Shown here: piece after piece, positions 42,367-53,923 of the stretch
Position numbering within the stretch: position 1 is the stretch's first letter
Layout: each line of letters begins with the position of its first letter
DNA from: Candidatus Binatota bacterium
GTDB lineage: Bacteria > Desulfobacterota > Binatia > UBA1149
Assembly: GCA_012960245.1 (NCBI GenBank)
Contig: DUBO01000051.1
Span: forward strand, 124,887-188,886
Direction: 5' to 3'
Length of the DNA: 64,000 bases
The notes under the pieces: generated by a model
Seen by the model: only the letters and a program-made list of their open reading frames with translations
The model's database searches: none
Told to the model about the DNA's origin: nothing
Made by a program: the position numbers and the translations under genes

Positions 42367-43676
42367 TGGGCACTGACGAGAAATTGCTGGTACGCGGGGG
42401 ACGGCTTCTTGACCCGGCCTCGGGTCGCGACGAGCCGGCCGACCTGCTGATCGAGGACGGAAAAATAGCCGGCAGTGCCGCCCCGGGCTCGATTGAGGCC
42501 AACGGCCACCGGGTGATAGACGCCGAGGGCAAGATCGTTTGTCCCGGTTTTATCGATATCCACGTGCATTTGAGGGAGCCCGGCTACGAGTACCGCGAGA
42601 CGGTGGCTTCGGGCTGCAGGTCGGCTGTGACCGGCGGCGTGACCTCGGTGGCGTGCATGGCCAACACCAAGCCAGTGAACGACAACGCGGCCGTCACCCG
42701 GCTGATACTTGATCGGGCCCGCGAGACGGGCCTCGCAAACGTGTTCCCCATAGGCGCGGTTTCGGTGGGCCTGCAGGGCAAGGAGCTGGCCCGGGCGGGC
42801 GAAATGCACGAAGCCGGCTGCGTGGCTCTTTCTGACGACGGTATGCCGGTAATGAACTCGGGCTTGATGAGGCGCGCCCTGGAGTACTCGAGCATGTTCG
42901 GCATTCCGGTCATCGCCCACGAAGAAGACTGCGCGCTCACCGAGGGCGGCGTGATGAACGAGGGCTTGACCTCGGTACGCCTGGGGCTGGGAGGTATGCC
43001 GGCCGCGGCCGAGTCGGGCATGGTGGCGCGCGATATCGAGCTCTTACGCATGACGGGAGGGCACCTTCACATAGCCCACGTATCAACTGCCGAATCAGTG
43101 GCTATGATACGCGAAGCGCGGCGGCAGGGGCTGAATATAAGTTCGGAAGTAACTCCGCACCACTTCATGCTTGACGAGACAGCGGTCGAGGGCTACGAGA
43201 CGCGCGCCAAGATGAACCCACCCCTGCGCACCAGTCGCGACATCGAGGCCCTGCGCGAAGGCCTCGCCGACGGCACCTTCGATTGCATAGCCACCGATCA
43301 TGCCCCTCATCATCGGGACGAGAAAGCCCTGGAAATGGACAGCGCACCCTTTGGCATAGTGGGCCTCGAGACACTGTTGCCGCTTTCGCTGTCGCTTGTG
43401 CGCGATGGGGTGATAGACCTCAACCGCATGATCGAACTGATGACCGCGGGGCCCGACCGCGTGATAGGCGTGGACAGGGGAACCCTGGCCGTGGGTGCGC
43501 CCGCCGACGTGACCGTGTTTGATCCCGAGAGGGAGTGGACCTTCAGCGCGATTGAAGCCAGTTCGGCTGCGAGCAACAGCCCGTTTGACGGGTGGAAAAT
43601 GACCGGACGAGCCGAGTACACGGTGGTAGCGGGAAAAGTGGTCTGGGATAGCGAACAAGAAGGAGCAGGAAAGTGA
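42366..43676 (+). CDS. pyrC: Dihydroorotase, type I
   Basis: 436 residues. Cyclises carbamoyl aspartate to dihydroorotate. The metal-binding [41 protein letters not shown] and [12 protein letters not shown] are present, so this looks like an active zinc enzyme rather than the inactive pyrC' type that associates with ATCase. The ATG begins on the last base of the pyrB stop (TGATG), and the end overlaps carA (GTGA). Confidence 0.95.
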   Translation: MGTDEKLLVRGGRLLDPASGRDEPADLLIEDGKIAGSAAPGSIEANGHRVIDAEGKIVCPGFIDIHVHLREPGYEYRETVASGCRSAVTGGVTSVACMANTKPVNDNAAVTRLILDRARETGLANVFPIGAVSVGLQGKELARAGEMHEAGCVALSDDGMPVMNSGLMRRALEYSSMFGIPVIAHEEDCALTEGGVMNEGLTSVRLGLGGMPAAAESGMVARDIELLRMTGGHLHIAHVSTAESVAMIREARRQGLNISSEVTPHHFMLDETAVEGYETRAKMNPPLRTSRDIEALREGLADGTFDCIATDHAPHHRDEKALEMDSAPFGIVGLETLLPLSLSLVRDGVIDLNRMIELMTAGPDRVIGVDRGTLAVGAPADVTVFDPEREWTFSAIEASSAASNSPFDGWKMTGRAEYTVVAGKVVWDSEQEGAGK

Positions 43677-44848
43677 GCGAGCGGGCGACGCTGGCCTTGG
43701 CCGACGGCCGGGTGTTTTACGGAAAATCGTTCGGCGCGCCCGGAAAGCGCGACGGCGAGGTGGTTTTCAATACCTCGATGGCTGGCTACCAGGAGATCAT
43801 CACCGATCCGAGTTACGCGGGCCAGATAGTGGTCATGACCTGCACCGAGATCGGCAACGTGGGCGTGAACCCCGAAGACGACGAGAGTTTCGGTGTCCGC
43901 CTGTCCGGGTTTGCCGTGAGGGAATACTGGAGTACTCCGAGCAACTGGCGGTCGGTGCAGTCGCTTGGCGACTGGATGCTGGAGCGGGAGATCGTCGGTA
44001 TCCACGACATCGATACCCGCGCACTGGTGAGACACATCCGCGATCACGGCGCCCAGCAGGGAGTCATTGCCAGTGGCGAAGTAGACGAGCGCGCCCTGGT
44101 GGAAGAGGCCGCGGCCTTGCCACCCATGGAAGGCCAGGATCTCGCCAGCGTGGTGACCTGCGCGCAACCCTATTCCTGGCGACGGGGAACGTGGTCTCTG
44201 GCCGACGGACACGCCAATCCCAGTCTAGAAGGTCCACTGGTCGCTGTCCTCGACTTCGGCGTTAAGCTCAACATCCTGCGCAACCTCTGCGACCTGGGTT
44301 GTCGGGTGGCGGTGCTTCCCTCGGGCAGTGATGCCGAGAGCGTGCGAGCGTTGAACCCCGACGGCCTGTTCCTGAGCAACGGGCCGGGTGACCCCGACGC
44401 CGTCGAAGGAGCGGTGGAGTTGGTGAGGCAGCTGCTGCCCGACTATCCGACCTTCGGCATCTGCCTGGGCCACCAGGTGCTCGCACTTGCCCTGGGCGCA
44501 AAGACTTACAAGATGAAGTTCGGCCATCACGGTGGCAACCAACCGGTGCAGGAAATAGACACGGGCGTCATCGACATTACTTCGCAGAACCACGGCTTCG
44601 CGGTGGACGCTGATTCGCTTCCGGACACAGCAAGGGTGACCCACATCAATCTAAACGACGGGACGGTGGAGGGGCTCGCGCATCGCGGGCTCCCGGTATT
44701 CAGCGTGCAATATCACCCCGAGTCATCGCCCGGCCCGCACGAGGCGCGCCACTTGTTCGATCGTTTTATTGACAGCATGGCGATCGGCACGTCGGCGGCT
44801 GCGACCGAGGGCCTGTTGCAACGCGATCTCGTGGCAGGGAGGGGCTGA
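43673..44848 (+). CDS. carA: Carbamoyl-phosphate synthase small (glutaminase) subunit
   Basis: 391 residues. N-terminal CarA-specific domain, then a class I glutamine amidotransferase with the nucleophile Cys264 in [12 protein letters not shown] and the His/Glu pair in [11 protein letters not shown]. It supplies ammonia through a tunnel to CarB. GTG start in a GTGA overlap with pyrC. Confidence 0.96.
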   Translation: MSERATLALADGRVFYGKSFGAPGKRDGEVVFNTSMAGYQEIITDPSYAGQIVVMTCTEIGNVGVNPEDDESFGVRLSGFAVREYWSTPSNWRSVQSLGDWMLEREIVGIHDIDTRALVRHIRDHGAQQGVIASGEVDERALVEEAAALPPMEGQDLASVVTCAQPYSWRRGTWSLADGHANPSLEGPLVAVLDFGVKLNILRNLCDLGCRVAVLPSGSDAESVRALNPDGLFLSNGPGDPDAVEGAVELVRQLLPDYPTFGICLGHQVLALALGAKTYKMKFGHHGGNQPVQEIDTGVIDITSQNHGFAVDADSLPDTARVTHINLNDGTVEGLAHRGLPVFSVQYHPESSPGPHEARHLFDRFIDSMAIGTSAAATEGLLQRDLVAGRG

Positions 44849-44850
44849 AG

Positions 44851-47800
44851 GTGCCGCGACGCGATGACATCTCGACGGTGATGATAATAGGGGCCGGCCC
44901 CATAGTGATTGGCCAGGCCTGCGAATTTGATTACTCGGGCACCCAGGCCTGCAAGGCGCTCAAGGAGGAGGGCTACCGGGTCGTCCTCATCAACTCCAAC
45001 CCCGCCACCGTCATGACCGACCCCGGCTTTGCGGATCGCACCTACATAGAACCGGTTTCACTCGAGGCTGCGACTGCGATCATTGAAATCGAACGTCCGG
45101 ACGCGATCCTGCCCACCATGGGAGGGCAGACCGCGCTCAACCTCGCCATTGAACTAGACGCTGCCGGCGTGTTTGAACGCTACGGGGTCGAAATGATAGG
45201 CGCGGGCATAGCGGCGGTGCGTAAGGCCGAGGACCGCGATCAATTCAAGGCGGCAATGGAAAAGCTGGGGCTCGACCTGCCCGGCAGTGGCTACGCTCGT
45301 TCGGTAGAAGAGGGCCTCGCTGTTCGCCGCGAGCTGGGCCTGCCCCTCATTCTCAGGCCGTCACGTACGCTGGGCGGCAGTGGTGCCGACATTGCCTACG
45401 GCGATGACGATTTTGAAACCAAGCTGCGCGCGGCCCTCGACGCGTCGCCGGTTGGGGAGTGCCTGGTGGAAGAGTCGGTGGAGGGTTGGAAGGAGTTCGA
45501 GCTCGAAGTCATGCGCGACTCTCGCGACAATGTCGTCATTATCTGCTCCATCGAAAACTTTGACGCCATGGGTGTGCACACGGGTGACAGCATCACGGTG
45601 GCCCCGGCGCAGACGCTGACCGACAAGGAGTACCAGCTCATGCGCGACGCGTCGATCGCTATTATCCGCGAGATCGGCGTCGACACAGGCGGTTCGAACA
45701 TCCAGTTCGGGGTAAACCCCCGCGACGGTCGGCTCATTATCATCGAAATGAACCCCAGGGTTTCGCGTAGTTCGGCTCTGGCCAGTAAGGCCACCGGTTT
45801 TCCGATCGCGAAGATGGCAGCCAAGCTGGCGGTGGGTTTTACCCTCGACGAGATACGCAACGACATTACCAGGGAAACCCCGGCGAGCTTTGAACCATCG
45901 ATCGACTACGTCGTCACCAAGGTCCCGCGTTTTACCTTCGAGAAGTTCAAGGACGCAGACGACAGGCTCACCAGCCAGATGAAATCCGTGGGTGAGGCCA
46001 TGGCCATAGGCCGAACCTTCAGGGAGAGCCTTCACAAGGCCCTGCGTTCGCTGGAGACGGGTAGCTTTGGTTTCGAGGGCAGGGACGAAGAGGACATCGA
46101 AAGCCGTATCGCCGTGGCCAACAGCCAGAGGCCCTGGTATCTAGCCGAGGCCTTGCGGCGTGGCTGGAGCGTAGAAAAAATTCACGACCTGAGCGGTATA
46201 GACCCCTGGTTTTTGCGCAACATCGAAATGATCGTTGCGGTTGAGGGCGAGTTGACGGCGGCGGGCGACAAGCTCGACCGTGACCTGCTGGCGAGGGCGA
46301 GGCGCGATGGTTTTGCCGATGCGAGGGTCGCCGCGCTGACTGGCCTGTCCGAAAAAGAAGTCGCGGCGATGCGTTCCCGCTGGGGCCTCAAGCCCGTGTA
46401 CAAGACAGTGGATACCTGCGCCGCCGAGTTCGAGGCCTTTACGCCCTATCTTTACTCGACCAGCGAAGAAGAAGACGAATCTTCACCGAGTGACAGGCGC
46501 AAGATCGTCATCCTCGGCGGTGGCCCCAACCGTATAGGCCAGGGCATCGAGTTTGATTACTGCTGTGTGCACGCATCCTTCGCCCTGAAAGAGGCGGGCT
46601 ACGAAACAATAATGATCAACTGCAACCCCGAGACGGTGTCCACGGACTACGACACTTCGGACAGGTTGTACTTTGAACCACTGACACACGAGGACGTGCT
46701 CGCCATCGTGCAGCGCGAGAAGCCCGATGGCGTGATAGTGCAGTTCGGTGGACAGACCCCGCTCGGCCTGGCGCGGGGCTTGGAAGCCGCCGGGGTGCCG
46801 GTGATCGGTACTTCTCCCGACTCGATAGATCTCGCCGAGGACCGCGAGCGCTTCCAGGCGCTGCTCGAAAAACTCGAACTAAAGCAGCCGCCGGGTGGCA
46901 TCGCGCGCAGCGTGGACGAAGCCGAGAAGGTTGCGCTGTCACTGGGCCTGCCGGTGTTGGTCAGGCCGTCCTACGTTCTCGGCGGTCGCGGAATGCAGAT
47001 CGTTTACGAGGAGAGCCAATTACGGGAATTCGCGGCTCGGGCAATGGAGAGTTCGCCGGGACATCCGCTGTTGATAGACAAGTTTCTCAACCAGGCCATC
47101 GAGGTCGATGTCGACTCGGTGTGCGACGGCGAGCGCGTAGTCATCGGCGGCATAATGGAGCACATCGAGCAAGCCGGGGTGCATTCGGGAGACAGCGCCT
47201 GCTCGCTGCCTCCGTGGTCGTTGGCCGCCGATGTCATCGAAGAGATTTCACGGCAGACCCGCCTGCTCGCCCTCGAGATAGGCGTGCTTGGCCTCATGAA
47301 CGTACAGTTCGCCGTGGTGGGCAGCGAGGTGTTCATACTCGAGGTAAACCCCCGCGCGTCGCGGACCGTGCCTTTCGTGTCGAAAGCAACTGGCGTGCAG
47401 CTGGCCAAGATCGCCGCGAGGGTTATGGCTGGAGAGTCCCTGGTCGAGCTGGGTTTTACCGAGCAGGTATTACCGCCCTACGTATCGGTCAAAGAAGCAG
47501 TGTTTCCCTTTCTCAAGTTTGCTGGCGTTGATACCTTGCTGGGACCGGAGATGAAGTCGACCGGCGAAGTAATGGGCATCGCGCCTACTTTTGGCGAGGC
47601 CTTTGCCAAGGCCCAGCTCGCGGGTGGCACTCGCTTGCCCACCGCCGGCACGGCGCTGGTGAGCGTGCGTAGTGAAGACAAGGTCTTCCTCGAGCCGGTG
47701 GCAAGGAGCCTGGTCGAATCGGGCTTGGACCTCGTGGCTACTTCTGGCACGGCCGACTACCTGCGCGGTCTCGGCATAGACTGCGCAGGCATCAACAAGG

Positions 47801-48069
47801 TCTACGAGGGCTCCCCCCACACGGTCGATATCATTGAGGAGGGCCGTGTTCAGCTGGTGGTAAATACCTCGAGCACCCCGCAAAGCGTCAAGGATTCCTA
47901 CTCGCTGAGGCGGTCGGCCCTGGAGCTCGGCGTGCCGTACTTCACTACCCCGGCCGGGGCCGCCGCGGCCGCCGATGCGATCGCCGTTCTCAAGACCAAG
48001 AGTACGCCGACGGTTTATGCGTTGCAGGACCTCCACGCGGAGCTCCCTGGACGGGGAGAAGCCGGCTGA
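44851..48069 (+). CDS. carB: Carbamoyl-phosphate synthase large subunit
   Basis: 1072 residues with the duplicated ATP-grasp architecture: first synthetase half (residues 1-400), oligomerisation region, second half starting near [22 protein letters not shown], and a C-terminal MGS-like allosteric domain that binds UMP or ornithine. [15 protein letters not shown] and [15 protein letters not shown] mark the two nucleotide loops. GTG start two bases after carA. It feeds both pyrimidine and arginine synthesis, so UMP control through PyrR must be shared with arginine demand. Confidence 0.97.
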   Translation: MPRRDDISTVMIIGAGPIVIGQACEFDYSGTQACKALKEEGYRVVLINSNPATVMTDPGFADRTYIEPVSLEAATAIIEIERPDAILPTMGGQTALNLAIELDAAGVFERYGVEMIGAGIAAVRKAEDRDQFKAAMEKLGLDLPGSGYARSVEEGLAVRRELGLPLILRPSRTLGGSGADIAYGDDDFETKLRAALDASPVGECLVEESVEGWKEFELEVMRDSRDNVVIICSIENFDAMGVHTGDSITVAPAQTLTDKEYQLMRDASIAIIREIGVDTGGSNIQFGVNPRDGRLIIIEMNPRVSRSSALASKATGFPIAKMAAKLAVGFTLDEIRNDITRETPASFEPSIDYVVTKVPRFTFEKFKDADDRLTSQMKSVGEAMAIGRTFRESLHKALRSLETGSFGFEGRDEEDIESRIAVANSQRPWYLAEALRRGWSVEKIHDLSGIDPWFLRNIEMIVAVEGELTAAGDKLDRDLLARARRDGFADARVAALTGLSEKEVAAMRSRWGLKPVYKTVDTCAAEFEAFTPYLYSTSEEEDESSPSDRRKIVILGGGPNRIGQGIEFDYCCVHASFALKEAGYETIMINCNPETVSTDYDTSDRLYFEPLTHEDVLAIVQREKPDGVIVQFGGQTPLGLARGLEAAGVPVIGTSPDSIDLAEDRERFQALLEKLELKQPPGGIARSVDEAEKVALSLGLPVLVRPSYVLGGRGMQIVYEESQLREFAARAMESSPGHPLLIDKFLNQAIEVDVDSVCDGERVVIGGIMEHIEQAGVHSGDSACSLPPWSLAADVIEEISRQTRLLALEIGVLGLMNVQFAVVGSEVFILEVNPRASRTVPFVSKATGVQLAKIAARVMAGESLVELGFTEQVLPPYVSVKEAVFPFLKFAGVDTLLGPEMKSTGEVMGIAPTFGEAFAKAQLAGGTRLPTAGTALVSVRSEDKVFLEPVARSLVESGLDLVATSGTADYLRGLGIDCAGINKVYEGSPHTVDIIEEGRVQLVVNTSSTPQSVKDSYSLRRSALELGVPYFTTPAGAAAAADAIAVLKTKSTPTVYALQDLHAELPGRGEAG

Positions 48070-48071
48070 CG

Positions 48072-50165
48072 GTGAAACTCGAAGACTCGTTGCAGTACTT
48101 CAAGGGGGTAGGCCCCAAGCGGGCCGAGCACCTCGCCGCGTCGGGATTCCAGACTCTCGAAGATCTTCTCTATCACCTGCCGTTTCGTTACGAGGACCGC
48201 CGCGTCGTAAGCCGGGTGACCGAACTGGTGGCGGGCAGGGACGTGACCCTGGTGGGTGCGATAAGCTCGATCAAGCTCAACAGCTGGGGAGGGAGGTCGC
48301 GGCGGCAGGTACTGAGGGCCACCTTTGTTGACGAGACCGGGCGCCTGCCCCTGGTCTGGTTTCACCAAGGTGACTGGTTTCGTAAGAAGCTCGAGGGTGC
48401 ATCGAGCTGGTTGGTGCACGGCAGGGTGGAGGCCTCGAAGAAAGGCCCCTTGCAGATTGTCCACCCCGAGCTCGAAGCGCTTTCCAGCGACGATGATGCC
48501 GCGGAGGCTGCCAGGGTGGTGCCCGTGTACCAGAAGCCCGGCGAGATACCCGTGGCCACCATGCGGTCGATGGTTGAGCGCGCGGTGGTAGAGTGCTCGG
48601 ATCTCGCGAAGAGCGTGCTGCCGGCTCCCGTAGAAGCCGACCTGTCGCTGTTGCCCCTTGCCGATGCGCTGCGGCAGGTCCATATGCCGGGTAGCTCTAT
48701 AGACCCGGTGCAGTTGGCTGCGTTTGCCACCGATGGGCACCGCCGGCTGATACTCGAGGAACTTTTTGCCCTGCAGGTTGGTGTAAACCTGCGCCGCGTG
48801 GCCCGGGAGGCCGAGACCGGCCGAGCGCTGCCCCGCGCTGACCAGCTCGTGTCAGGCTTTCTTGAGGCGCTGCCCTTCAACGCTACTTCTGCCCAGTTGA
48901 GGGTGATCGATGAGATCGCCGAGGACATGGCCAGGCCGCGCCCGATGAATCGCCTTGTGCAGGGCGACGTGGGCAGCGGTAAGACGGTGGTGGCCTTCGC
49001 AGCTGCCTTGCAGGCTGTCGATGCCGGTACTCAGGTGGCGGTGATGGCACCGACAGAGCTGTTGGCCGAGCAGCACTTTCGCACAATGGAAACCTGGGCC
49101 GTTGAGCGGGGGGTTCGCATCGAACTCCTGACCGGTAGTCTTTCTTCGGGCCGTGCCGCTGCGACGAGAGAGCGGTTGCAGGCGGGCGATGTCGACCTCG
49201 TGGTCGGGACCCACGCGCTGTTGCAGTCCGGCACCGGGTTCGCCGCATTGGGCCTGGCAGTGATCGACGAGCAGCACAGGTTCGGCGTGCTCCAGCGTGC
49301 CGTGCTCAAGGAGGCTGCCGCTGACACGCTACTGTTGTCGGCCACGCCCATTCCCCGCACGATGGCGCTTACTCTATACGGCGATGTGGACTTGTCTCTG
49401 CTCGATGAAATGCCGCCGGGGCGTAAAACGATTGTCACCCGTGTGCTTCGACAACACGACGTAGGGCATCTTTTCGAGCGTATGGCCGCGCAGATGAAGG
49501 AAGGTCGCCAGTGTTACATTGTGTACCCGCTGGTCGAAGAGTCCGAGAACGTCGATCTCGAAGACGCCAGCGGCATGGCCGAGAAACTTCGCACCGGGGT
49601 TTTTCGTGATTTTGAGGTTGGCCTGCTGCACGGACGGATGAAGGCAGACGAGAAGAACGAAGTCATGAGGGGCTTCCAACGTGGCGATATCAAAGTGCTG
49701 GTCGCGACCACGGTCATCGAGGTGGGCATAGACGTTCCCAACGCCGGCATCATGGTAGTAATGCACGCCGATCGTTTTGGCCTGGCCCAGCTGCACCAGC
49801 TCCGCGGCCGGGTGGGGCGGGACAACGAGCAGGCTTACTGCTGCCTGGTGACCGACGAGCGCCTGGGCCGGGATGCCTGGGAACGGCTCAAAGTGATGGA
49901 AAACAGCAGCGATGGTTTCGAGATAGCCGAGGCCGATCTGCGCATCAGGGGCCCCGGCGAGTACCTTGGCACCAGGCAGGCCGGGGTCCCTGCTTTCAGG
50001 GCAGCCAACCTGGCCAGGGACGAGGAACTGCTGCTGTTGGCGCGCGATAAGGCCCGGCAGTGGCTCGAGCAGGATCCGGGGCTCAGCGATCCGCGCTCGT
50101 CTGAACTACGAAAATCATTGACTAACCGCTGGGGAGACAGCCTCGCACTGGCCGAGGTCGGTTGA
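48072..50165 (+). CDS. recG: ATP-dependent DNA helicase RecG
   Basis: 697 residues. N-terminal OB-fold wedge domain for branched DNA, then a superfamily 2 motor: Walker A GDVGSGKTVVAF (from Gly298), VIDEQHRFGV (motif II), SATPIPRTMALTLYGDVD and the RecG-type motif VI region HQLRGRVGRD. It reverses stalled forks. The GTG start is two bases after carB, so it lies at the tail of the pyrimidine operon, an unusual but not unique neighbour. Confidence 0.96.
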   Translation: MKLEDSLQYFKGVGPKRAEHLAASGFQTLEDLLYHLPFRYEDRRVVSRVTELVAGRDVTLVGAISSIKLNSWGGRSRRQVLRATFVDETGRLPLVWFHQGDWFRKKLEGASSWLVHGRVEASKKGPLQIVHPELEALSSDDDAAEAARVVPVYQKPGEIPVATMRSMVERAVVECSDLAKSVLPAPVEADLSLLPLADALRQVHMPGSSIDPVQLAAFATDGHRRLILEELFALQVGVNLRRVAREAETGRALPRADQLVSGFLEALPFNATSAQLRVIDEIAEDMARPRPMNRLVQGDVGSGKTVVAFAAALQAVDAGTQVAVMAPTELLAEQHFRTMETWAVERGVRIELLTGSLSSGRAAATRERLQAGDVDLVVGTHALLQSGTGFAALGLAVIDEQHRFGVLQRAVLKEAAADTLLLSATPIPRTMALTLYGDVDLSLLDEMPPGRKTIVTRVLRQHDVGHLFERMAAQMKEGRQCYIVYPLVEESENVDLEDASGMAEKLRTGVFRDFEVGLLHGRMKADEKNEVMRGFQRGDIKVLVATTVIEVGIDVPNAGIMVVMHADRFGLAQLHQLRGRVGRDNEQAYCCLVTDERLGRDAWERLKVMENSSDGFEIAEADLRIRGPGEYLGTRQAGVPAFRAANLARDEELLLLARDKARQWLEQDPGLSDPRSSELRKSLTNRWGDSLALAEVG

Positions 50166-50191
50166 ACCCACCCCCCTTTGAACTATAAAAT
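50162..50191 (+). promoter_or_regulatory. Possible promoter upstream of the aminotransferase-hom-thrC operon
   Basis: -35 TTGAAC (50162-50167), 16-base spacer, -10 TATAAA (50184-50189). The remainder of the 94-base gap is a GC-rich leader of about 65 bases. I looked for a terminator/antiterminator or threonine leader peptide and saw none. Confidence 0.42.
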
Positions 50192-50259
50192 CCTTTCAGC
50201 GTCTATTTAAAGAGGCGCGGGGCGGGCGAGCGGCGCTGCGGCTGGGACGGGCATTTACG

Positions 50260-51462
50260 GTGAACTACGATTTTAAGAGAATAGAGAGGCTCCCACCCTA
50301 CGTTTTTAACGCGGTGGGTGAGCTCAAGGCCCAGGCCCGCAGCCGCGGTGAGGACATCATCGACTTCGGCATGGGCAACCCTGACCAGGGCACACCAGCG
50401 CATATCGTCGAGAAGGCCATAGAAGCCATCGCTAAACCTGCCAATCACCGTTACTCGGTTTCGAGGGGGCTGTACAAGCTGCGCCTCGCCGCCTGCGCCT
50501 GGTACAAGCGCAAGTGGGACGTTGAGCTGGACGCGGACAGCGAGATGATCTGTACCATGGGGGCCAAGGAGGGCCTGGGCCACCTCGTCTTGAGCATTGC
50601 CGGACCGGGGGACGTGGTACTGTGCCCGTCACCCACCTATCCCATACACCAGTACTCGGTGATCATTGCAGGTGCCGATCTCAGGCACGTGCCGCTCATT
50701 CCCGGGCAGGATTTTTTCGAGGCACTGACGGAGGCCATCAGGGAGACCTGGCCACGGCCGAAAGCACTGATCGTCAGTTTTCCGTCCAACCCGACCACCG
50801 AGGTGGTCGAGCTGGATTTCTTTGAAAAGCTTGTCGAGCTGGCCCGGGAGTATAATTTCCTGGTCATTCACGACAACGCTTATGCCGAACTCACCTTCGA
50901 CGGCTACGAGGCCCCCAGCTTTCTGCAGGTGCCGGGTGCCCGTGAAGTGGGGGTGGAGTGCTACACGCTGTCGAAGACATACAACATGCCGGGCTGGCGC
51001 GTTGGTTTCGTGGCCGGCAACCAGCAGATGGTGGCAGCCCTGACCAGGCTCAAGTCCTACTACGACTACGGGATGTTTGCTCCCATCCAGGTAGCGGCGA
51101 TACAAGCACTCAACGGGCCACAGGACTGCGTGGAAGACATCCGCCAGCTTTACAAGCAGCGGCGAGATTCGCTCTGCCGTGGGCTTTCGCGCATCGGCTG
51201 GGAGGTGCCGCCGCCGCAGGCGACCATGTTCGTGTGGGCGCACATCCCCGAGGAGTTCAGGCACCTGGGTTCGATGGAGTTTTCAAAGTACCTCCTGGCG
51301 GAGGGCAAGGTAGCCGTGTCGCCGGGCATAGGCTTTGGCCCCTACGGGGACGAGTACGTGCGCTTTGCTCTGATCGAAAACGAGCAGCGTACGCGCCAGG
51401 CCATGCGAGGAATCAAGAAGGCGCTCGACCAGGGGCCCGACAAGGCAGGGAGGGGGTCATGA
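50260..51462 (+). CDS. alaC: Class I aminotransferase, AlaC-like
   Basis: 400 residues, PLP fold type I. The cofactor lysine is Lys239 in [26 protein letters not shown] and [14 protein letters not shown] (the Asp and Tyr that hold PLP) fit glutamate-pyruvate transaminases of the AlaC/YfdZ group, often found ahead of homoserine dehydrogenase. GTG start; the stop overlaps hom (ATGA). The exact donor and acceptor are not proved by sequence. Confidence 0.9.
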   Translation: MNYDFKRIERLPPYVFNAVGELKAQARSRGEDIIDFGMGNPDQGTPAHIVEKAIEAIAKPANHRYSVSRGLYKLRLAACAWYKRKWDVELDADSEMICTMGAKEGLGHLVLSIAGPGDVVLCPSPTYPIHQYSVIIAGADLRHVPLIPGQDFFEALTEAIRETWPRPKALIVSFPSNPTTEVVELDFFEKLVELAREYNFLVIHDNAYAELTFDGYEAPSFLQVPGAREVGVECYTLSKTYNMPGWRVGFVAGNQQMVAALTRLKSYYDYGMFAPIQVAAIQALNGPQDCVEDIRQLYKQRRDSLCRGLSRIGWEVPPPQATMFVWAHIPEEFRHLGSMEFSKYLLAEGKVAVSPGIGFGPYGDEYVRFALIENEQRTRQAMRGIKKALDQGPDKAGRGS

Positions 51463-52781
51463 AACGAGGAGTCGGCGTAGGCGTAATCGGTTACGGGACC
51501 ATAGGTGCCGGTGTCGTGAGGCTGCTGCGGCAGCGTGCGAAGGCCCATGAGGACAGGCTGGGGTATCCCGTTCGACTGGCCCGCGTCGCCGACCTCGACA
51601 CCAGCAGCGACCGCGGCATCAAGCTGCCCAAGGGAGTTCTCATAGACGACGCGAGGGCTCTCATCGACGACCCCTCGGTGAACGTCGTCGTTGAGCTCGT
51701 GGGCGGCGTGGAGCCAGCGCGCACTTTTATCCTCGAGGCCCTGCGCGCCGGCAAGCACGTGGTCACCGCTAACAAGGCCCTGCTCTCGGAGCACGGGGTC
51801 GCACTGTCCAGGGAAGCCGAGAAACGTGGCCTGCTTCTTGGCTTCGAAGCCAGTGTGGGCGGTGGTATTCCCATCGTCAGGACGATCAAGGAGTCACTAG
51901 CGGGCGATACCAACGAGGAGGTCTACGGCATCCTCAACGGCACGGCCAACTACATTCTCAGTGCCATGAGCGACGGCGAAGGTGAGTTCGACGAGGTACT
52001 GGCCAGGGCCCAGGCAATGGGACTTGCCGAGGCTGATCCCAGCTACGACGTTGACGGCATAGACTCGGTGCACAAGCTGGTGATCCTCGTTGGCCTGGCT
52101 TTCGGCAAAAAGATCAAGGCACGTTCGGTTCACGTGGAAGGAATACGCAGCGTGAGCAGCAAGGAGATCGCCTACGCCCGCGAGTTCGGCTACCGCGTAA
52201 AACTTCTGGCTGTCGCGCGCGATACACCGGCGGGAGTGGAGGCCAGGGTTCACCCGGCGATGGTGCCCGAGTCCCACCTGCTCGCCCAGGTGTCGGGAGC
52301 CTACAACGCGGTCTGCATCAAGGGGCGCGCACTGGGCAACTCGGTTTACTACGGGCAGGGGGCCGGCATGATGCCGACCGCCACGGCGGTGCTCGGTGAT
52401 GTTCTCGAGGCCGCGCGTTCACTGCGCGATGAAAGACCGCCTTCGAGTGAGCCCTGGGGACAGCCGCTGGCCCGACTATCGTCGGCGCGGGTTATACCGA
52501 TGGGGGATACCGCCCACGAACACTACCTGCGCTTGACGGTGGTGGATAAACCCGGCGCCCTGGCCCGTATATCCAGTATACTGGCAGACGAGGGTATCGG
52601 TATTGCTACCTTGTCCCAGCACGAAATCGAGACCAGGGGCGCGGTGCCGGTAGTCCTCAGGACCCACCGTTCTGCCGAGTCGGCGATGAAGCGGGCCTTG
52701 GCCAGGGTGGGGCGCCTGCGCGATAATCGCGCGAAACCGGTACTACTGAGGGTGGAAGAGGGCCTGGGCGGCCGCGAATAA
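51459..52781 (+). CDS. hom: Homoserine dehydrogenase with C-terminal ACT domain
   Basis: 440 residues. [10 protein letters not shown] (nucleotide fold), the [11 protein letters not shown] segment and [18 protein letters not shown] are standard; the C-terminal ACT domain ([21 protein letters not shown]) should bind threonine for feedback control. Converts aspartate semialdehyde to homoserine. The frame is open upstream through the aminotransferase, but the ATG at 51459 is the family start and has an AGGGGG ribosome site. Confidence 0.96.
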   Translation: MKRGVGVGVIGYGTIGAGVVRLLRQRAKAHEDRLGYPVRLARVADLDTSSDRGIKLPKGVLIDDARALIDDPSVNVVVELVGGVEPARTFILEALRAGKHVVTANKALLSEHGVALSREAEKRGLLLGFEASVGGGIPIVRTIKESLAGDTNEEVYGILNGTANYILSAMSDGEGEFDEVLARAQAMGLAEADPSYDVDGIDSVHKLVILVGLAFGKKIKARSVHVEGIRSVSSKEIAYAREFGYRVKLLAVARDTPAGVEARVHPAMVPESHLLAQVSGAYNAVCIKGRALGNSVYYGQGAGMMPTATAVLGDVLEAARSLRDERPPSSEPWGQPLARLSSARVIPMGDTAHEHYLRLTVVDKPGALARISSILADEGIGIATLSQHEIETRGAVPVVLRTHRSAESAMKRALARVGRLRDNRAKPVLLRVEEGLGGRE

Positions 52782-52783
52782 CA

Positions 52784-53851
52784 ATGGCTTGGAACGGATT
52801 GGTTGATCGTTATCGCGACAGGTTGCCTGTAGGCGATGCACCCGCGGTAACCCTGCTCGAGGGGAACACTCCCTTGATCGAGGCTCCGCGGCTCGCCTCG
52901 GCTCTCGGGCTGGGCAAGGACGGCCTCGATGTCAGGGTGCTGCTCAAGTACGAGGGGCTCAACCCTACCGGCTCATTCAAGGATCGCGGCATGTGCGTGG
53001 CCATGACCGTGGCCGTTGCCCAGGGGGCCACGGCCGTCATTTGCGCGTCCACGGGCAACACCTCGGCAGCGGCCGCTGCCTACGCAGCACGAGCGGGGTT
53101 GAGCGCTTTTGTTATCGTTCCCGAGGGCAACATTGCCCTTGGTAAGCTCAGCCAGGCCGTTATCCATGGCGCCACCGTGCTGGCCGTCGATGGCAACTTT
53201 GACGATGCCTACAGGGTCGTTTCGGGCGTGGCGGAGCTTCGCGATGTAACCGTGGTGAATTCTATCAACCCCGACAGGTTGCAGGGGCAGAAAACGGCGG
53301 CGTTCGAAATATGCGAGGTGCTGGACGCTGCGCCCGATTATCACTTTCTGCCGGTGGGCAACGCGGGTAACATCACTGCCTACTGGATGGGCTACCGCGA
53401 GTACTACGAGGCGGGGATTTCTGCTGGCCTGCCGCGCATGATGGGCTTCCAGGCTGCTGGTGCTGCACCGATAGTTGAAGGCCATCCGGTGGCAGATCCC
53501 AGCACCCTGGCTTCGGCCATACGCATCGGTAACCCGGTTAGTTGGAAAAAAGCTGAGGCAGCGCGCGATGAATCGGGCGGCGTTATAGAAGCCGTCACCG
53601 ACGACGAGATACTCGAAGCCTACAGCCTGCTGGCTTCAAGTGAAGGGGTGTTCGCCGAGCCGGCTTCGGCGGCTTCGGTGGCGGGCCTTCGTAAGCTCGC
53701 CCAGGAAGGCCGGATTGATGAAAAAACTACGGTAGTCTGCACACTTACGGGGCACGGTCTGAAGGACCCCGATAACGCTATAGCCGTTTGTCCGACTCCC
53801 CTGCGGGTTCCGGCAGACGTCGATAAGGCCTTGGTGGCGATGGGCCTGTAG
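52784..53851 (+). CDS. thrC: Threonine synthase
   Basis: 355 residues, short (class II-like) form. PLP lysine Lys66 in PTGSFKDRGM; STGNTSAAAAAYAARAG and the glycine-rich PLP phosphate loop PVGNAGNITAYWMGY. Converts O-phosphohomoserine to threonine. ATG start two bases after hom. No homoserine kinase (thrB) is in the operon or window. Confidence 0.96.
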   Translation: MAWNGLVDRYRDRLPVGDAPAVTLLEGNTPLIEAPRLASALGLGKDGLDVRVLLKYEGLNPTGSFKDRGMCVAMTVAVAQGATAVICASTGNTSAAAAAYAARAGLSAFVIVPEGNIALGKLSQAVIHGATVLAVDGNFDDAYRVVSGVAELRDVTVVNSINPDRLQGQKTAAFEICEVLDAAPDYHFLPVGNAGNITAYWMGYREYYEAGISAGLPRMMGFQAAGAAPIVEGHPVADPSTLASAIRIGNPVSWKKAEAARDESGGVIEAVTDDEILEAYSLLASSEGVFAEPASAASVAGLRKLAQEGRIDEKTTVVCTLTGHGLKDPDNAIAVCPTPLRVPADVDKALVAMGL

Positions 53852-53867
53852 TTCAGCCCCCCGGCTC

Positions 53868-53896
53868 TTCAGGCACGGAGGTCGGGCGGCTATAAT
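53868..53896 (+). promoter_or_regulatory. Promoter of the GlpX-like gene
   Basis: Perfect -10 TATAAT (53891-53896) with a weak -35 TTCAGG (53868-53873) 17 bases upstream. The start near 53903 leaves a 20-base leader containing GGGGAA as ribosome site. GGCTA/TAGCC (53888-53892, 53902-53906) form an inverted repeat around the -10, which could be an operator. Confidence 0.5.
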
Positions 53897-53923
53897 AACT
53901 GTAGCCATAATTCCGGGGAACAC

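Noticed and set aside
50166-50259. Threonine or alanine leader peptide/attenuator ahead of the aminotransferase
   Set aside because: No leader ORF with regulatory codons and no hairpin with a T-run was seen in the 94 bases.
50958-51458. Extension of the homoserine dehydrogenase frame upstream
   Set aside because: It overlaps the aminotransferase coding region out of frame and carries no family sequence; hom starts at 51459.
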